From assembly GCA_024349725.1 (NCBI GenBank), contig AP026064.1, positions 208,592-272,591 on the forward strand: a stretch of 64,000 nt of DNA. The letters run 5' to 3'. Each line of letters starts with the position of its first letter. Positions within the stretch are counted from its first letter, which is position 1. The DNA is from Arsenophonus endosymbiont of Ceratovacuna japonica (lineage in GTDB: Bacteria; Pseudomonadota; Gammaproteobacteria; Enterobacterales; Enterobacteriaceae). Under the pieces are notes generated by a model. That model saw only the letters and a list, made by a program, of their open reading frames with translations. It did no database searches and had not been told where the DNA came from. This document shows, piece after piece, positions 11,909 to 23,633 of the stretch. Made by a program: the position numbers and the translations under genes.

Positions 11909-13231
11909 ATGGATATTCAACTATTATATATAACTATTGCATTTTTTTCTGGAGTATTTTTTGGTAGTAGTTTAATATTATTTATTACTTTACAAAAAAT
12001 TAATGAAAAAGAAATTGAATTAAGAAAATTTTCTAATATTAAAGTTAGTTATGATGAAAAAATAACTAATATAGAATATTGGAAAAATGAATATAAACAA
12101 TGTAATCAAAAACTAGAATTACAAATAAAAATTAATCATATTCAAGAAATTGAATTACGTGAAATTATAATTCGACTTGAAGAAACAAAGTCAACTTTTA
12201 AAGATAAAGAAAAAATATTATATAATAGTCAACAATGGTTAAACATTCAATTTGAAAATTTAGCGAATCGTATTTTTGAAAAAAATGAATATCGTATTTC
12301 TAAATATAATAAAGAAAGTTTAATTTCATTATTAACACCTTTGCGCGAACAAATAGATAATTTTAGTAATCAGATAAATAAAAATTTCAATAAAGAAGAA
12401 CGTGAAAGATATAATTTATTATATGAAATTCATAAATTTCAACAATTAAGTATAAATATGGTAAAAGAAACCATTAATCTTACTAAAGCATTAAAGGGGG
12501 ATAATAAAATTCAGGGAAATTGGGGAGAAACAATTTTAACTCGTATATTAGAAACTTCTGGTTTAAGAAAAGGATATGAATTTGAAACACAAGTTAGTAT
12601 AAATGAAGTCAATAAACGACATCAATTAGATGTTATTATTCATTTACCACAAAAAAAAGATATTGTTATTGATTCTAAAATGTCATTGATAGATTATGAG
12701 AATTATTTTAATAGTAAAGATGAACAACAACAAAAAATTTCATTACAAAAACATATAAATTCAATTCGTAATCATATAAAAGATCTTGGACAAAAAAATT
12801 ATCATAAATTAAATGGATTAAGATCATTAGATTATATATTAATGTTTATTCCTATAGAACCAGCTTATTTAATAGCTTTACGTGAAGCTCCAGGACTTAT
12901 TGATGAAGGTTTGCGAAATAATATTTTACTAGTTTGTCCATCAACTTTATTAGTTACAATACGTATTATTGATAATTTATGGCGTTATGAAAAACAAAGT
13001 AAAAATTCTCAAGCAATTGTTGACCGCGCTGCAAAAATATATGACAAAATAAGATTATTTATTGATGATATGCAACTTTTAGGTCAAAGTTTAAGTAAAG
13101 CAAATATTAATTATCAATCAGCAATTAAAAAATTATTAGAGGGAAAAGGTAATTTAATTAGTCAAACTGAAAGTTTAAAGGAATTAGGAATAGAAGTTAA
13201 ACGTCAAATTTATACTGAATTTAATAAATAA
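11909..13231 (+). CDS. rmuC: RmuC family protein
   Basis: RmuC proteins are predicted membrane-anchored nucleases that limit recombination at inverted repeats. The 440-residue product is slightly shorter than E. coli RmuC (475). It has an N-terminal membrane segment (about 5-25), a charged helical, probably coiled-coil region (about 27-120) and the RmuC domain (about 195-410). Conserved stretches in the domain are GNWGETILTRILE, VIDSKMSL and SLDYILMFIPIEPAY. Missing residues seem to come mainly from the C-terminal tail. The start is preceded by TTAAAGAAATTAAA. The gene stands next to the hairpin cluster, which is notable given the family's reported link to inverted repeats. Confidence 0.95.
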   Translation: MDIQLLYITIAFFSGVFFGSSLILFITLQKINEKEIELRKFSNIKVSYDEKITNIEYWKNEYKQCNQKLELQIKINHIQEIELREIIIRLEETKSTFKDKEKILYNSQQWLNIQFENLANRIFEKNEYRISKYNKESLISLLTPLREQIDNFSNQINKNFNKEERERYNLLYEIHKFQQLSINMVKETINLTKALKGDNKIQGNWGETILTRILETSGLRKGYEFETQVSINEVNKRHQLDVIIHLPQKKDIVIDSKMSLIDYENYFNSKDEQQQKISLQKHINSIRNHIKDLGQKNYHKLNGLRSLDYILMFIPIEPAYLIALREAPGLIDEGLRNNILLVCPSTLLVTIRIIDNLWRYEKQSKNSQAIVDRAAKIYDKIRLFIDDMQLLGQSLSKANINYQSAIKKLLEGKGNLISQTESLKELGIEVKRQIYTEFNK

Positions 13232-13964
13232 ATTTTTAAAATATAATTAACAAATAATATTAAATAATAATATATTTAAATTTAATTTTATATTATTAAA
13301 AAATTGATAACTAATTTTAAAAAATTTTTTACTTTAAAATAATTTAAATATAAATTTATATTATTTTATCTAAAATTAATTAATTTAATAATTAATAATT
13401 TTAATATTTATTATTATTTATTTAAATGTATTATTATATATTTATATTATAGTATATTATTAATAATAATTAAATTAATTAATTTTAGATAAAATTTTAT
13501 ATTAAATAATAATATTTTAATGAATTAAAATATTATTAATAAAATATTATAAATTTATTTAAATAAAAATTACAAATAAATTATAATAATAAATATTTTA
13601 TTTATTAGAATAATTTATTAAATATATAATATTATATTTAATAAATTATAAAAAATACAAAATAATAGTAATTATTATAAATAATTTTTAATAAAATAAT
13701 TAATATTATATTGATTATATCATAAATGATTAATTAAATTAAATATATTATATAATATAAAATTATTAAAAATAAATAAATTATTTTTTAAAAAAACTTG
13801 CATAAATATTAAATTAATCTATAATAATATATAAAGATATTTTTTAAATAAAATTGAAATTAAATATAATAAAGATTATATTAATAAAATTAATATATTT
13901 ATTAAATAATTTTATTTATATTTAAATGTATGTTAAATTATAAAATAATTATATATATTTTATA
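13232..13964. other. spacer between rmuC and the 23S promoter
   Basis: This stretch has no gene and only simple A/T sequence. E. coli has ubiE after rmuC; no fossil of it could be read. No 16S rRNA 3' end is present, which shows that the 16S gene has been separated from the 23S gene. Confidence 0.5.
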
Positions 13965-13992
13965 TTGACAACAATATATTATAAGTTATAAT
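13965..13992 (+). promoter_or_regulatory. consensus sigma-70 promoter for the 23S gene
   Basis: TTGACA (13965-13970) and TATAAT (13987-13992) match both consensus hexamers exactly with a 16-bp spacer. It lies 143 bp before the mature 23S start. The expected start site, about 13999-14000, falls inside the boxA-like sequence, so transcripts from this promoter would lack a complete boxA. Confidence 0.8.
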
Positions 13993-14134
13993 GTTCTTTA
14001 ATAATCTAAAATTTAATTTGAAATTTATAAAAATATATATTATTAAATAATAAAATATAAATAATTATATATTAATATAATAATTAATTATAAAAAATAA
14101 TTAATTAAAAATTAAAAACATCTTTGGGTTGTGA
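13992..14134 (+). promoter_or_regulatory. remnant of the 16S-23S spacer with boxA-like motif
   Basis: TGTTCTTTAATA at 13992-14003 matches the rrn antitermination boxA (TGCTCTTTAACA) at 10 of 12 positions. It continues AATCTAAAATTTAA, resembling the enteric spacer after boxA. The final part, ACATCTTTGGGTTGTGA, is nearly the E. coli sequence directly before 23S. This means the gene was cut out of a normal rrn operon just upstream of boxA. Confidence 0.7.
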
Positions 14135-17129
<2,995 letters not shown>

Positions 17130-17213
17130 GCAACCTAAAGATGTTTTAAGGTAAGAATGAAATTTAGTTTATTTAAAAAATAAAATATTATTTATTTATG
17201 CTTTAATATCAAT

Positions 17214-17253
17214 TATAATATGAATTTTATTAAATAATAAAATTCATATTATA
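17214..17253 (+). terminator. perfect 18-bp hairpin after the 23S gene
   Basis: The arms are 17214-17231 and 17236-17253 with a 4-nt loop (AAAT) and no mismatches. It lies about 85 bp after the mature 23S end and is the best candidate for 3'-end formation of the rRNA transcript. It lacks a clear U-tract and has a single G:C pair. Confidence 0.5.
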
Positions 17254-17627
17254 TTAATATATTAAAATTTTAAATATAATAAAATATTTATATAAAATAA
17301 TCATTTGAAAATTATTAAATAATTTAATAATATATAAAAATTTTTATTTTTTTATTAAATTAAATATTTTAAAAATTTATTATAATAATTATATTTAATA
17401 TTAATTTTTTATAAAAATATAATTAATATTTTTAATTAATTAAATATTTTTATTTTATTTGATATATTATAAATAATTATATATATTATTATTTATTATA
17501 TTTATTTAAAATTATAGTTTAATAATATTGTAATATAAATAAAATATATAAATTTTATATATTTAAAATATAGATTTAATTAAAATTAAATTAATTATTA
17601 TACAATTATATATTTGAGGTATAATAT
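17254..17627. other. spacer between 23S and trxA
   Basis: Only A/T-rich sequence is present. I looked specifically for a 5S rRNA gene here and found no trace of its conserved G+C-rich stems, nor any tRNA. The trxA ribosome-binding site (TGAGGT, about 17613-17618) is at the end. Confidence 0.6.
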
Positions 17628-17960
17628 ATGAATGATAAAATTCTTAATTTTTGTGATAAAAATTTTAATATAGAAGTTTTAAAAGCAAAAAAACCAGTAT
17701 TAGTTGATTTTTGGGCTGAATGGTGTTCTCCTTGTAAAATGATTATTCCGATTTTATATGAAATAGCTAATTGTAATAATTATGCAGATAAATTAATTAT
17801 TGGAAAATTAAATGTTAATGATAACCCTATAACAGCAGCTAAATATATTATTCGTAGTATTCCTACTTTAGCACTTTTTAAAAATGAGCAATTAATTAAT
17901 AATCATATTGGTTTTTTATCTAAAACTCAATTAATAAAATTTTTAGATGAAAATATTTAA
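17628..17960 (+). CDS. trxA: thioredoxin
   Basis: Thioredoxin is a cytoplasmic dithiol protein that reduces ribonucleotide reductase and other targets. The 110-residue product matches the E. coli protein (109). The active site is WCSPC with Cys33 and Cys36, instead of the usual WCGPC. The cis-proline loop reads SIPTL where E. coli has GIPTL. The region VDFWAEWC and the C-terminal FLDENI are conserved. It stands directly upstream of rho, as in E. coli. The GTG-rich leader peptide gene rhoL is not recognisable in the 231-bp spacer. Confidence 0.97.
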   Translation: MNDKILNFCDKNFNIEVLKAKKPVLVDFWAEWCSPCKMIIPILYEIANCNNYADKLIIGKLNVNDNPITAAKYIIRSIPTLALFKNEQLINNHIGFLSKTQLIKFLDENI

Positions 17961-18055
17961 TTTTTTTATCTTAAAGATAAATAATAATAGATATTTTATT
18001 TTATTTTATTTATTATTAAAATTATATTAAATATATTATATATTAATTATTTTTA

Positions 18056-18103
18056 AATTATATAAATATTAATAAAATTAATTTTATTAATATTTATATA
18101 ATT
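18056..18103. repeat. 48-bp perfect palindrome between trxA and rho
   Basis: The arms, 18056-18079 and 18080-18103, are fully complementary with no spacer. The sequence is A/T only. It lies 95 bp after the trxA stop and 88 bp before rho. It may terminate trxA transcription or structure the rho leader, the region through which Rho represses its own gene in E. coli. Confidence 0.8.
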
Positions 18104-18191
18104 ATTATTATTTATATTTTATAATATAAAATATTTTATGTTATTTGTTTTTTACAATTCAAAATATATCTAAGTTTAAGAACCCATCATT

Positions 18192-19451
18192 ATGAATCTT
18201 ACTGAATTAAAAAATACACTAGTATCTGAATTAATTATTATTGGCGAAAATATGGGATTAGAGAGCTTAGCTCGAATGAGAAAACAGGATATTATTTTCT
18301 CAATTTTAAAACAGCATGCAAAAAGCGGAGAAGATATTTTTGGTAATGGTGTGCTGGAAATTTTACAAGATGGATTTGGGTTTTTACGTTCCGCTGATAG
18401 CTCTTATTTAGCAGGTCCTGATGATATTTATGTTTCTCCTAGTCAAATTCGTAGATTTAATTTACGAACAGGAGATACTATATCAGGTAAAATTCGTCCT
18501 CCAAAAGAAGGAGAGCGTTATTTTGCTTTATTAAAAGTTAATCAAGTTAATTTTGATAAACCTGAAAATGTACGTAGTAAAATTTTATTTGAAAACTTAA
18601 CACCTTTACATGCTAATAATCGTTTGCGTATGGAACGTGGGAATGGATCAACAGAAGATTTAACTGCTCGTGTTTTAGATTTGTCTGCACCAATTGGACG
18701 TGGGCAACGAGGTTTAATTGTTGCTCCACCAAAAGCAGGAAAAACAATATTATTACAAAATATTGCTATTAATATTGCTAATAACTATCCAGATTGTGTT
18801 TTAATGGTATTATTAATTGATGAACGACCAGAAGAAGTAACTGAAATGCAACGTATAGTTAAAGGTGAAGTTATTGCATCAACTTTTGATGAACCTGCTT
18901 CTCGTCATATCCAAGTTGCTGAAATGGTAATAGAAAAAGCAAAACGATTAATTGAGCATAAAAAAGATGTTATTATTCTTTTAGATTCAATAACTCGTCT
19001 TGCACGAGCTTATAATACAGTAATTCCTTCTTCTGGAAAAGTATTAACTGGCGGGGTAGATGCTAATGCTTTACATAGACCAAAACGTTTTTTTGGTGCT
19101 GCACGTAATGTTAAAGAAGGTGGTAGTTTAACAATTATTGCAACAGCATTAATTGATACTGGCTCTAAAATGGATGAGGTAATTTATGAAGAATTTAAAG
19201 GAACTGGAAATATGGAATTACATTTATCACGTAAAATAGCAGAAAAACGTGTTTTTCCAGCTATTGATTATAATCGTTCTGGAACTCGTAAAGAAGAATT
19301 ATTAACATTACAAGATGAATTACAAAAAATGTGGATATTACGAAAAATTATACATCCAATGAGTGAAATTGATGCGATGGAATTTTTAATTAATAAATTA
19401 GCCATGACTAAAACTAATGATGAATTTTTTGATTTTATGAAACGATCTTAA
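18192..19451 (+). CDS. rho: transcription termination factor Rho
   Basis: Rho is a hexameric RNA-dependent ATPase that ends transcription. The product has 419 residues, equal to E. coli Rho. The cold-shock-like RNA-binding domain includes DGFGFLR and [13 protein letters not shown] (about 60-92). The Walker A motif is [10 protein letters not shown] (about 179-188), Walker B is [13 protein letters not shown], and the Q/R loop regions ([20 protein letters not shown]) are intact. The start AAGAACCCAT...ATGAATCTTAC resembles the E. coli start. A working Rho fits a genome whose hairpins are mostly A/T without G+C stems. Confidence 0.98.
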   Translation: MNLTELKNTLVSELIIIGENMGLESLARMRKQDIIFSILKQHAKSGEDIFGNGVLEILQDGFGFLRSADSSYLAGPDDIYVSPSQIRRFNLRTGDTISGKIRPPKEGERYFALLKVNQVNFDKPENVRSKILFENLTPLHANNRLRMERGNGSTEDLTARVLDLSAPIGRGQRGLIVAPPKAGKTILLQNIAINIANNYPDCVLMVLLIDERPEEVTEMQRIVKGEVIASTFDEPASRHIQVAEMVIEKAKRLIEHKKDVIILLDSITRLARAYNTVIPSSGKVLTGGVDANALHRPKRFFGAARNVKEGGSLTIIATALIDTGSKMDEVIYEEFKGTGNMELHLSRKIAEKRVFPAIDYNRSGTRKEELLTLQDELQKMWILRKIIHPMSEIDAMEFLINKLAMTKTNDEFFDFMKRS

Positions 19452-21075
19452 GTTAATTTTGTTTATATATTAATTTATTGAAATTATTATTTTTATTCAT
19501 AAATTTCTTTTATTTATTTTTATCATTTAAAAATATTAATTTAAATATTCATTTTAGTATAAAAAATAAATATTTTTTTGGATTTTATTAATAAAATAAT
19601 TGAAATATATTTTAAATATTATTTAATTTATTTTAATTTTAAAAAAACAATATTTATTATAAGTTTTATTTATTAATAAATTATATAAAATAAAATATAT
19701 ATTTTATATATAAATAAACTTATAATATGATATTTTTAACTTTATAAATATAAATAAATATAATAAATTAATATTTAATATTATAAAAATAAATATTATT
19801 TGTTATAAAATTTTAATATTATTTTAATATTTTTATTAAATTATAATATATTTTATATAAATATTAACATTTAAATTTATGTTAAAATTTTAATATTTAA
19901 ATTTTTTATAAAAAATTTAAATATTAATATGTAAAATTTATTATTAAAATAAAATTTATATTATTTAAATGATGAATAATTTTAATTATACTTTTAAAAA
20001 AGAAATATTAATAATTTTATACTATGTTTAATAAATTATTTAGTATATTTATTTTATTAAAAAATATATTAAATAATTTTATTTTATTATTTTAAATTTT
20101 ATTAATATTATTTTATTAATAATCGTTAAATTTAATTTTATTAAAATAATATTATAAAATATTTATAAGAGTTACTAATAAATATATTAATTAATTTTAT
20201 AATTATTTAATTTTAATAAATTAATAAAAAAATATAAAAAATATTATACTAAATTAGTAATTATTTTTTAAATTATTATTATTATTTGATAAACATAATT
20301 TTATTATATATTTAATAATATAAATAATAAATTTTTTAAAAAAATATGTTAAAATTTAATTATGTATTTATATTTTATTTTTATTAAATATATTTAAAAT
20401 TTTTATACAATAATAATAAATATTATTATTTATTTAATATTTATTTTTAAATTATTAATGTTAAAATAATATAAAATAATTAATATTTTTAATTTTATTA
20501 AATTTTATAAAAAATTATTCTAAAATAGATATTTTATAATTTTAATTTAATATTATTAATTAAATTATAATATTTTGTAATCTTATGTTAAAAATATATT
20601 AATTACTTATATAAAAATATAATTTTATATATATCATTAAATAATTTTTGATAAAATATTAAAAATCTTATGTATTATTAGTTAATTATAAATAATTTAA
20701 TACAATTGTTTAATAAATTAAGTAAAATTATATATCTATATTAAAATAATATAATTTTGAAAATGTATTTTTAGTAAATAATAAATATTAATTTTATTTA
20801 TTTAATAATGTATTAATAATTAATTATTTATTTTTTTTAAATAAGTAATTAAAATTATTATTATTTTTTGTCATAAAATTAACATTTATAATAGTGAAAA
20901 AATTAATAAAATTTATAATAAAATTAACTTTATATAATTATTTAATTTGATTATTAATTATTAATAAATTTTAAAATATATATTATAAATTATATATAAA
21001 TATAATACTTAATATATTAATATTTTTATATTATAATAAAATTTAATATAAAAATAATTTTAACATTATAAAATA
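19452..21075. other. gene-free region between rho and tusD
   Basis: More than 1.6 kb of A/T-rich sequence with no open gene or RNA gene. E. coli has wecA after rho and yheO before tusD, from different chromosomal places, so a rearrangement joint should lie here. I cannot place it. Confidence 0.5.
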
Positions 21076-21180
21076 ATTATATTAAATTAAATATAATTGT
21101 TTATTAACTAAAAATAACAAACATTACAATATTCATATTCTAAAATAAATTAGAATCATAATGATTATTATTTTATGTAT
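21076..21180 (+). pseudogene. yheO: possible 3' fossil of yheO
   Basis: E. coli has the regulator gene yheO immediately before tusD. Read from about 21079, codons give I-L-N-stop-I-...-I-N-stop-K-stop-Q-T-L. These fall against the YheO tail A-I-N-Q-V-...-L-N-I-S-K-H-T-V, with two stops explained by CAA to TAA and AAA to TAA. The next codons Y-S-Y-S-K and D-Y resemble Y-L-Y-I-R and D-F. Identity is low and tusD is still about 220 bp away, so this is a weak call. Confidence 0.28.
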
Positions 21181-21395
21181 AATACATTTTATAAAAAAAT
21201 AAAATAATATTAGTAACGTTAATTAAAAATAATATAAATATAATATTAATAAATAAATTATTATTTATATATTATTTGATATAATATATAAATTATAAAC
21301 ATTATTTAATTTTTTATAATTTATATATTTAATATTTTATATATAAAATTTGTATTATTTTAATATTTAATATTTTAAAGTTAAATTTATAATTA

Positions 21396-21809
21396 ATGGA
21401 TATTTTAAATTTGAATAAAATTTTAACTTATTGTTTATTAGTAACAGAACCTGCTTATGGAAATCAACAGGCTATTAATGCTTGGAAATTTGCTAATACA
21501 TTAATAATGGAAGGATATATATTAAATACTATTTTTTTCTATCAAAATGGTGTTTATAATGGTAATAAATTAATGTTGCCAGCTAATGATGAATTTAATT
21601 TGCTTATAGAATGGAAAAAATTAGCAAAGAAAACTGGATGTAAATTAAATATTTGTGTTTCTGCTGCATTAAGACGTGGAATTATTGATAAAACTGAAGC
21701 TAAAAATAATAATTTATTTTGTAATAATTTAGATGAAGATTTTGTATTAAGTGGATTAGATAGTTTAGCAGAAGCTATGCTTATTTGTGATCGCACAGTT
21801 CAATTTTGA
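21396..21809 (+). CDS. tusD: sulfur-relay protein TusD
   Basis: TusD, with TusB and TusC, forms a hexamer that passes persulfide sulfur from TusA via TusE to MnmA for 2-thiolation of tRNA wobble uridines. The protein has 137 residues; E. coli TusD has 128. The extra residues are at the N terminus (MDILNLNKIL), and no internal ATG offers a shorter start. Conserved stretches are VTEPAYGNQQA and CVSAALRRGI, which holds the catalytic Cys (about residue 86), and CDRTVQF at the end. It opens the tusDCB-rpsL block as in E. coli. Confidence 0.96.
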   Translation: MDILNLNKILTYCLLVTEPAYGNQQAINAWKFANTLIMEGYILNTIFFYQNGVYNGNKLMLPANDEFNLLIEWKKLAKKTGCKLNICVSAALRRGIIDKTEAKNNNLFCNNLDEDFVLSGLDSLAEAMLICDRTVQF

Positions 21810-21816
21810 GATTCAT

Positions 21817-22176
21817 ATGAAAAAAATAGCATTTGTATTTATGAAAATGCCACATGGAACTTCAAGTGGTCGCGAAGGATTAGATGCTTTATTAGCTACT
21901 TCTATGATAACTGAAAATATTGGTATATTTTTTATTTCTGATGGTGTTTGTCAATTATTAAATAAACAAAATCCAAATATATTATTTGTACGTAATTATA
22001 TTTCAACATATAAATTATTATCATTATATGATATTAATAGTTGTTATATTTGTAAGGAAGATTTAGAAATTAGAGGTTTTTCTACTGATAGTGATTTTGT
22101 ATTAACAGCAACAGTTATTCCTGCTAGTAAAATTCGATGTAATATGTCAAATTATGATGTAATTTTAACTTTTTAA
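21817..22176 (+). CDS. tusC: sulfur-relay protein TusC
   Basis: TusC is the second subunit of the TusBCD sulfur-transfer complex. I start it at ATG 21817 (MKKIAFVFMKMPHGTSSGREGLDALLATS), which matches the E. coli N terminus and leaves a 7-bp gap after tusD. An earlier in-frame ATG at 21787 would overlap tusD and has no family support. The 119-residue length equals E. coli TusC, and the C-terminal NYDVILTF matches NYDVILRF. Confidence 0.96.
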   Translation: MKKIAFVFMKMPHGTSSGREGLDALLATSMITENIGIFFISDGVCQLLNKQNPNILFVRNYISTYKLLSLYDINSCYICKEDLEIRGFSTDSDFVLTATVIPASKIRCNMSNYDVILTF

Positions 22177-22195
22177 ATAAATACTGAAACTACAG

Positions 22196-22501
22196 ATGTT
22201 ATATACTATTTCTACTTCTCCTTATTATAATGATTTTAATTCATTAATTAACTTATTAACAGAACAGGATGAAGTATTATTATTACAGGATGGTGTTTTA
22301 TTAGGACATAAAATTTCTTTGTATAAAAGAAATAATAAGTATTTAATACCATTAAAAGCTAAAAATATTAATGTTTTTGCTTTACAGGATGATGTAAAAG
22401 CAAGAGGATTAACATTTTATATGTCATCTTATGTTTATCAAATATCTTATGTTGATTTTGTACAATTAACAGTAAAATATTCGCAATCTTTTGCTTGGTA
22501 A
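22196..22501 (+). CDS. tusB: sulfur-relay protein TusB
   Basis: TusB is the smallest TusBCD subunit. It has 101 residues against 95 in E. coli, with the family core DEVLLLQDGVLLG near residues 27-39 and the C-terminal VDFVQLTVKYSQSFAW. It lies 19 bp after tusC and ends 130 bp before rpsL. The str promoter follows its stop codon, so tusDCB can be transcribed separately or read into rpsL. Confidence 0.94.
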   Translation: MLYTISTSPYYNDFNSLINLLTEQDEVLLLQDGVLLGHKISLYKRNNKYLIPLKAKNINVFALQDDVKARGLTFYMSSYVYQISYVDFVQLTVKYSQSFAW

Positions 22502-22524
22502 TATTTTAATATTATGTATATTTC

Positions 22525-22553
22525 TTGACACATTATTTTGTCAATAATAAAAT
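22525..22553 (+). promoter_or_regulatory. str operon promoter upstream of rpsL
   Basis: TTGACA (22525-22530) and TAAAAT (22548-22553) are separated by 17 bp. The E. coli str promoter has the same hexamers as I recall them (TTGACA and TAAAAT), so it appears directly conserved. It would drive rpsL onward, perhaps reaching rpoC. Confidence 0.8.
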
Positions 22554-22560
22554 TTTATAT

Positions 22561-22589
22561 TCTTATTTTATTATAATTATAAAATAAGA
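22561..22589 (+). promoter_or_regulatory. hairpin at the 5' end of the str transcript
   Basis: TCTTATTTTAT (22561-22571) pairs perfectly with ATAAAATAAGA (22579-22589). Transcription from the upstream promoter should begin at about 22560, so the RNA would start almost exactly with this stem. Such 5' hairpins protect mRNA from RNase E in enterics; that role here is inferred. Confidence 0.55.
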
Positions 22590-22631
22590 AAATATTTATA
22601 TTTATAAATTAAAAAAATTAGGAGTATTTTA

Positions 22632-23006
22632 ATGGCAACAATTAATCAACTGGTTCGCAAATCACGCACTTCAAAAGTTATAAAAAGTAGCGTTCCAGCA
22701 CTAGAATCTTGCCCGCAAAAAAGAGGTGTATGTACAAGAGTATATACTACTACACCTAAAAAACCTAATTCAGCATTACGTAAGGTATGTCGTGTTCGTT
22801 TAACTAATGGTTATGAAGTATCTTCTTACATTGGTGGTGAAGGACATAATTTACAAGAACATTCAGTAATCTTAATTCGAGGTGGACGTGTTAAAGACTT
22901 ACCTGGTGTGCGTTATCATACTGTCCGTGGAGCATTAGATTGTTCAGGTGTAAAAGATCGTAAAAAAGGTCGATCTAAATATGGTACTAAAAAGCCAAAA
23001 GATTAA
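22632..23006 (+). CDS. rpsL: 30S ribosomal protein S12
   Basis: S12 sits at the decoding centre. The 124 residues match E. coli S12 exactly in length, including [14 protein letters not shown] (streptomycin-site lysine) and [13 protein letters not shown] with the Asp that is methylthiolated in E. coli. The start is preceded by TTAGGAG at about 22619-22625. It is the first gene behind the str promoter. Confidence 0.99.
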   Translation: MATINQLVRKSRTSKVIKSSVPALESCPQKRGVCTRVYTTTPKKPNSALRKVCRVRLTNGYEVSSYIGGEGHNLQEHSVILIRGGRVKDLPGVRYHTVRGALDCSGVKDRKKGRSKYGTKKPKD

Positions 23007-23086
23007 TGGTTCTTCGTTAAGTAAGATTCTAAAAATATAATTTTAATGTTATAATAAATATATAAATTTAATAACGGAGTATATTT
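23007..23086 (+). promoter_or_regulatory. rpsL-rpsG spacer with S7 autoregulation site remnant
   Basis: In E. coli S7 binds this spacer and represses its own translation. The two ends here, TGGTTCTTCGTTAAGTAAG after rpsL and AACGGAGTAT before rpsG, are almost the E. coli sequence, while the middle has drifted to A/T and is shorter (80 nt against about 97). Partial retention of the control site is plausible. Confidence 0.55.
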
Positions 23087-23557
23087 ATGCCACGTCGTCG
23101 TATAATAGGTCAACGTAAAATTTTACCCGATCCGAAATTTGGATCAGAATTATTGGCTAAATTTATTAATATTTTAATGGTGGATGGTAAAAAATCTATT
23201 GCAGAAGCAATAGTATATAATGCGCTTGAAAAACTTGTTAAATATACTGGAAAAAATCATTTAGAGGCTTTTAATATAGCTTTAGATAATATTCGTCCAA
23301 TAGTTGAAGTAAAATCACGTAGAGTTGGTGGCTCAACTTATCAGGTTCCTGTTGAAGTTCGTCCTGTACGTCGTAATGCACTAGCAATGCGTTGGATTAT
23401 TGAATCTGCTCGAAAACGTAAGGATAAATCAATGGTTTTGAGATTATTAAATGAATTAATTGATGCATCTGAAAATAAAGGTGCTGCTGTAAAAAAACGT
23501 GAAGATATTCATCGTATGGCAGAAGCTAATAAGGCATTTGCACACTATCGTTGGTAG
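23087..23557 (+). CDS. rpsG: 30S ribosomal protein S7
   Basis: S7 nucleates assembly of the 30S head. It has 156 residues, the normal length, with [20 protein letters not shown] at the start and [14 protein letters not shown] in the core. The C-terminal residues AHYRW match the family. The ribosome-binding site is CGGAGTA, as in E. coli. It is followed 76 bp later by fusA. Confidence 0.99.
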   Translation: MPRRRIIGQRKILPDPKFGSELLAKFINILMVDGKKSIAEAIVYNALEKLVKYTGKNHLEAFNIALDNIRPIVEVKSRRVGGSTYQVPVEVRPVRRNALAMRWIIESARKRKDKSMVLRLLNELIDASENKGAAVKKREDIHRMAEANKAFAHYRW

Positions 23558-23633
23558 TAATCGTTAGTTATATTTCATAAAGATAATTATAATTTTCACT
23601 TTATGTAATTTAACAATCACGAGAGAGGAAAAA

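Noticed and set aside
13232..13960. A 16S rRNA 3' end upstream of 23S
   Set aside because: The anti-Shine-Dalgarno tail (GGATCACCTCCTT) and helix 45 sequence are absent.
21787..21816. Extended start for tusC at ATG 21787
   Set aside because: It would overlap tusD and add ten residues without homologues; ATG 21817 matches the family start.
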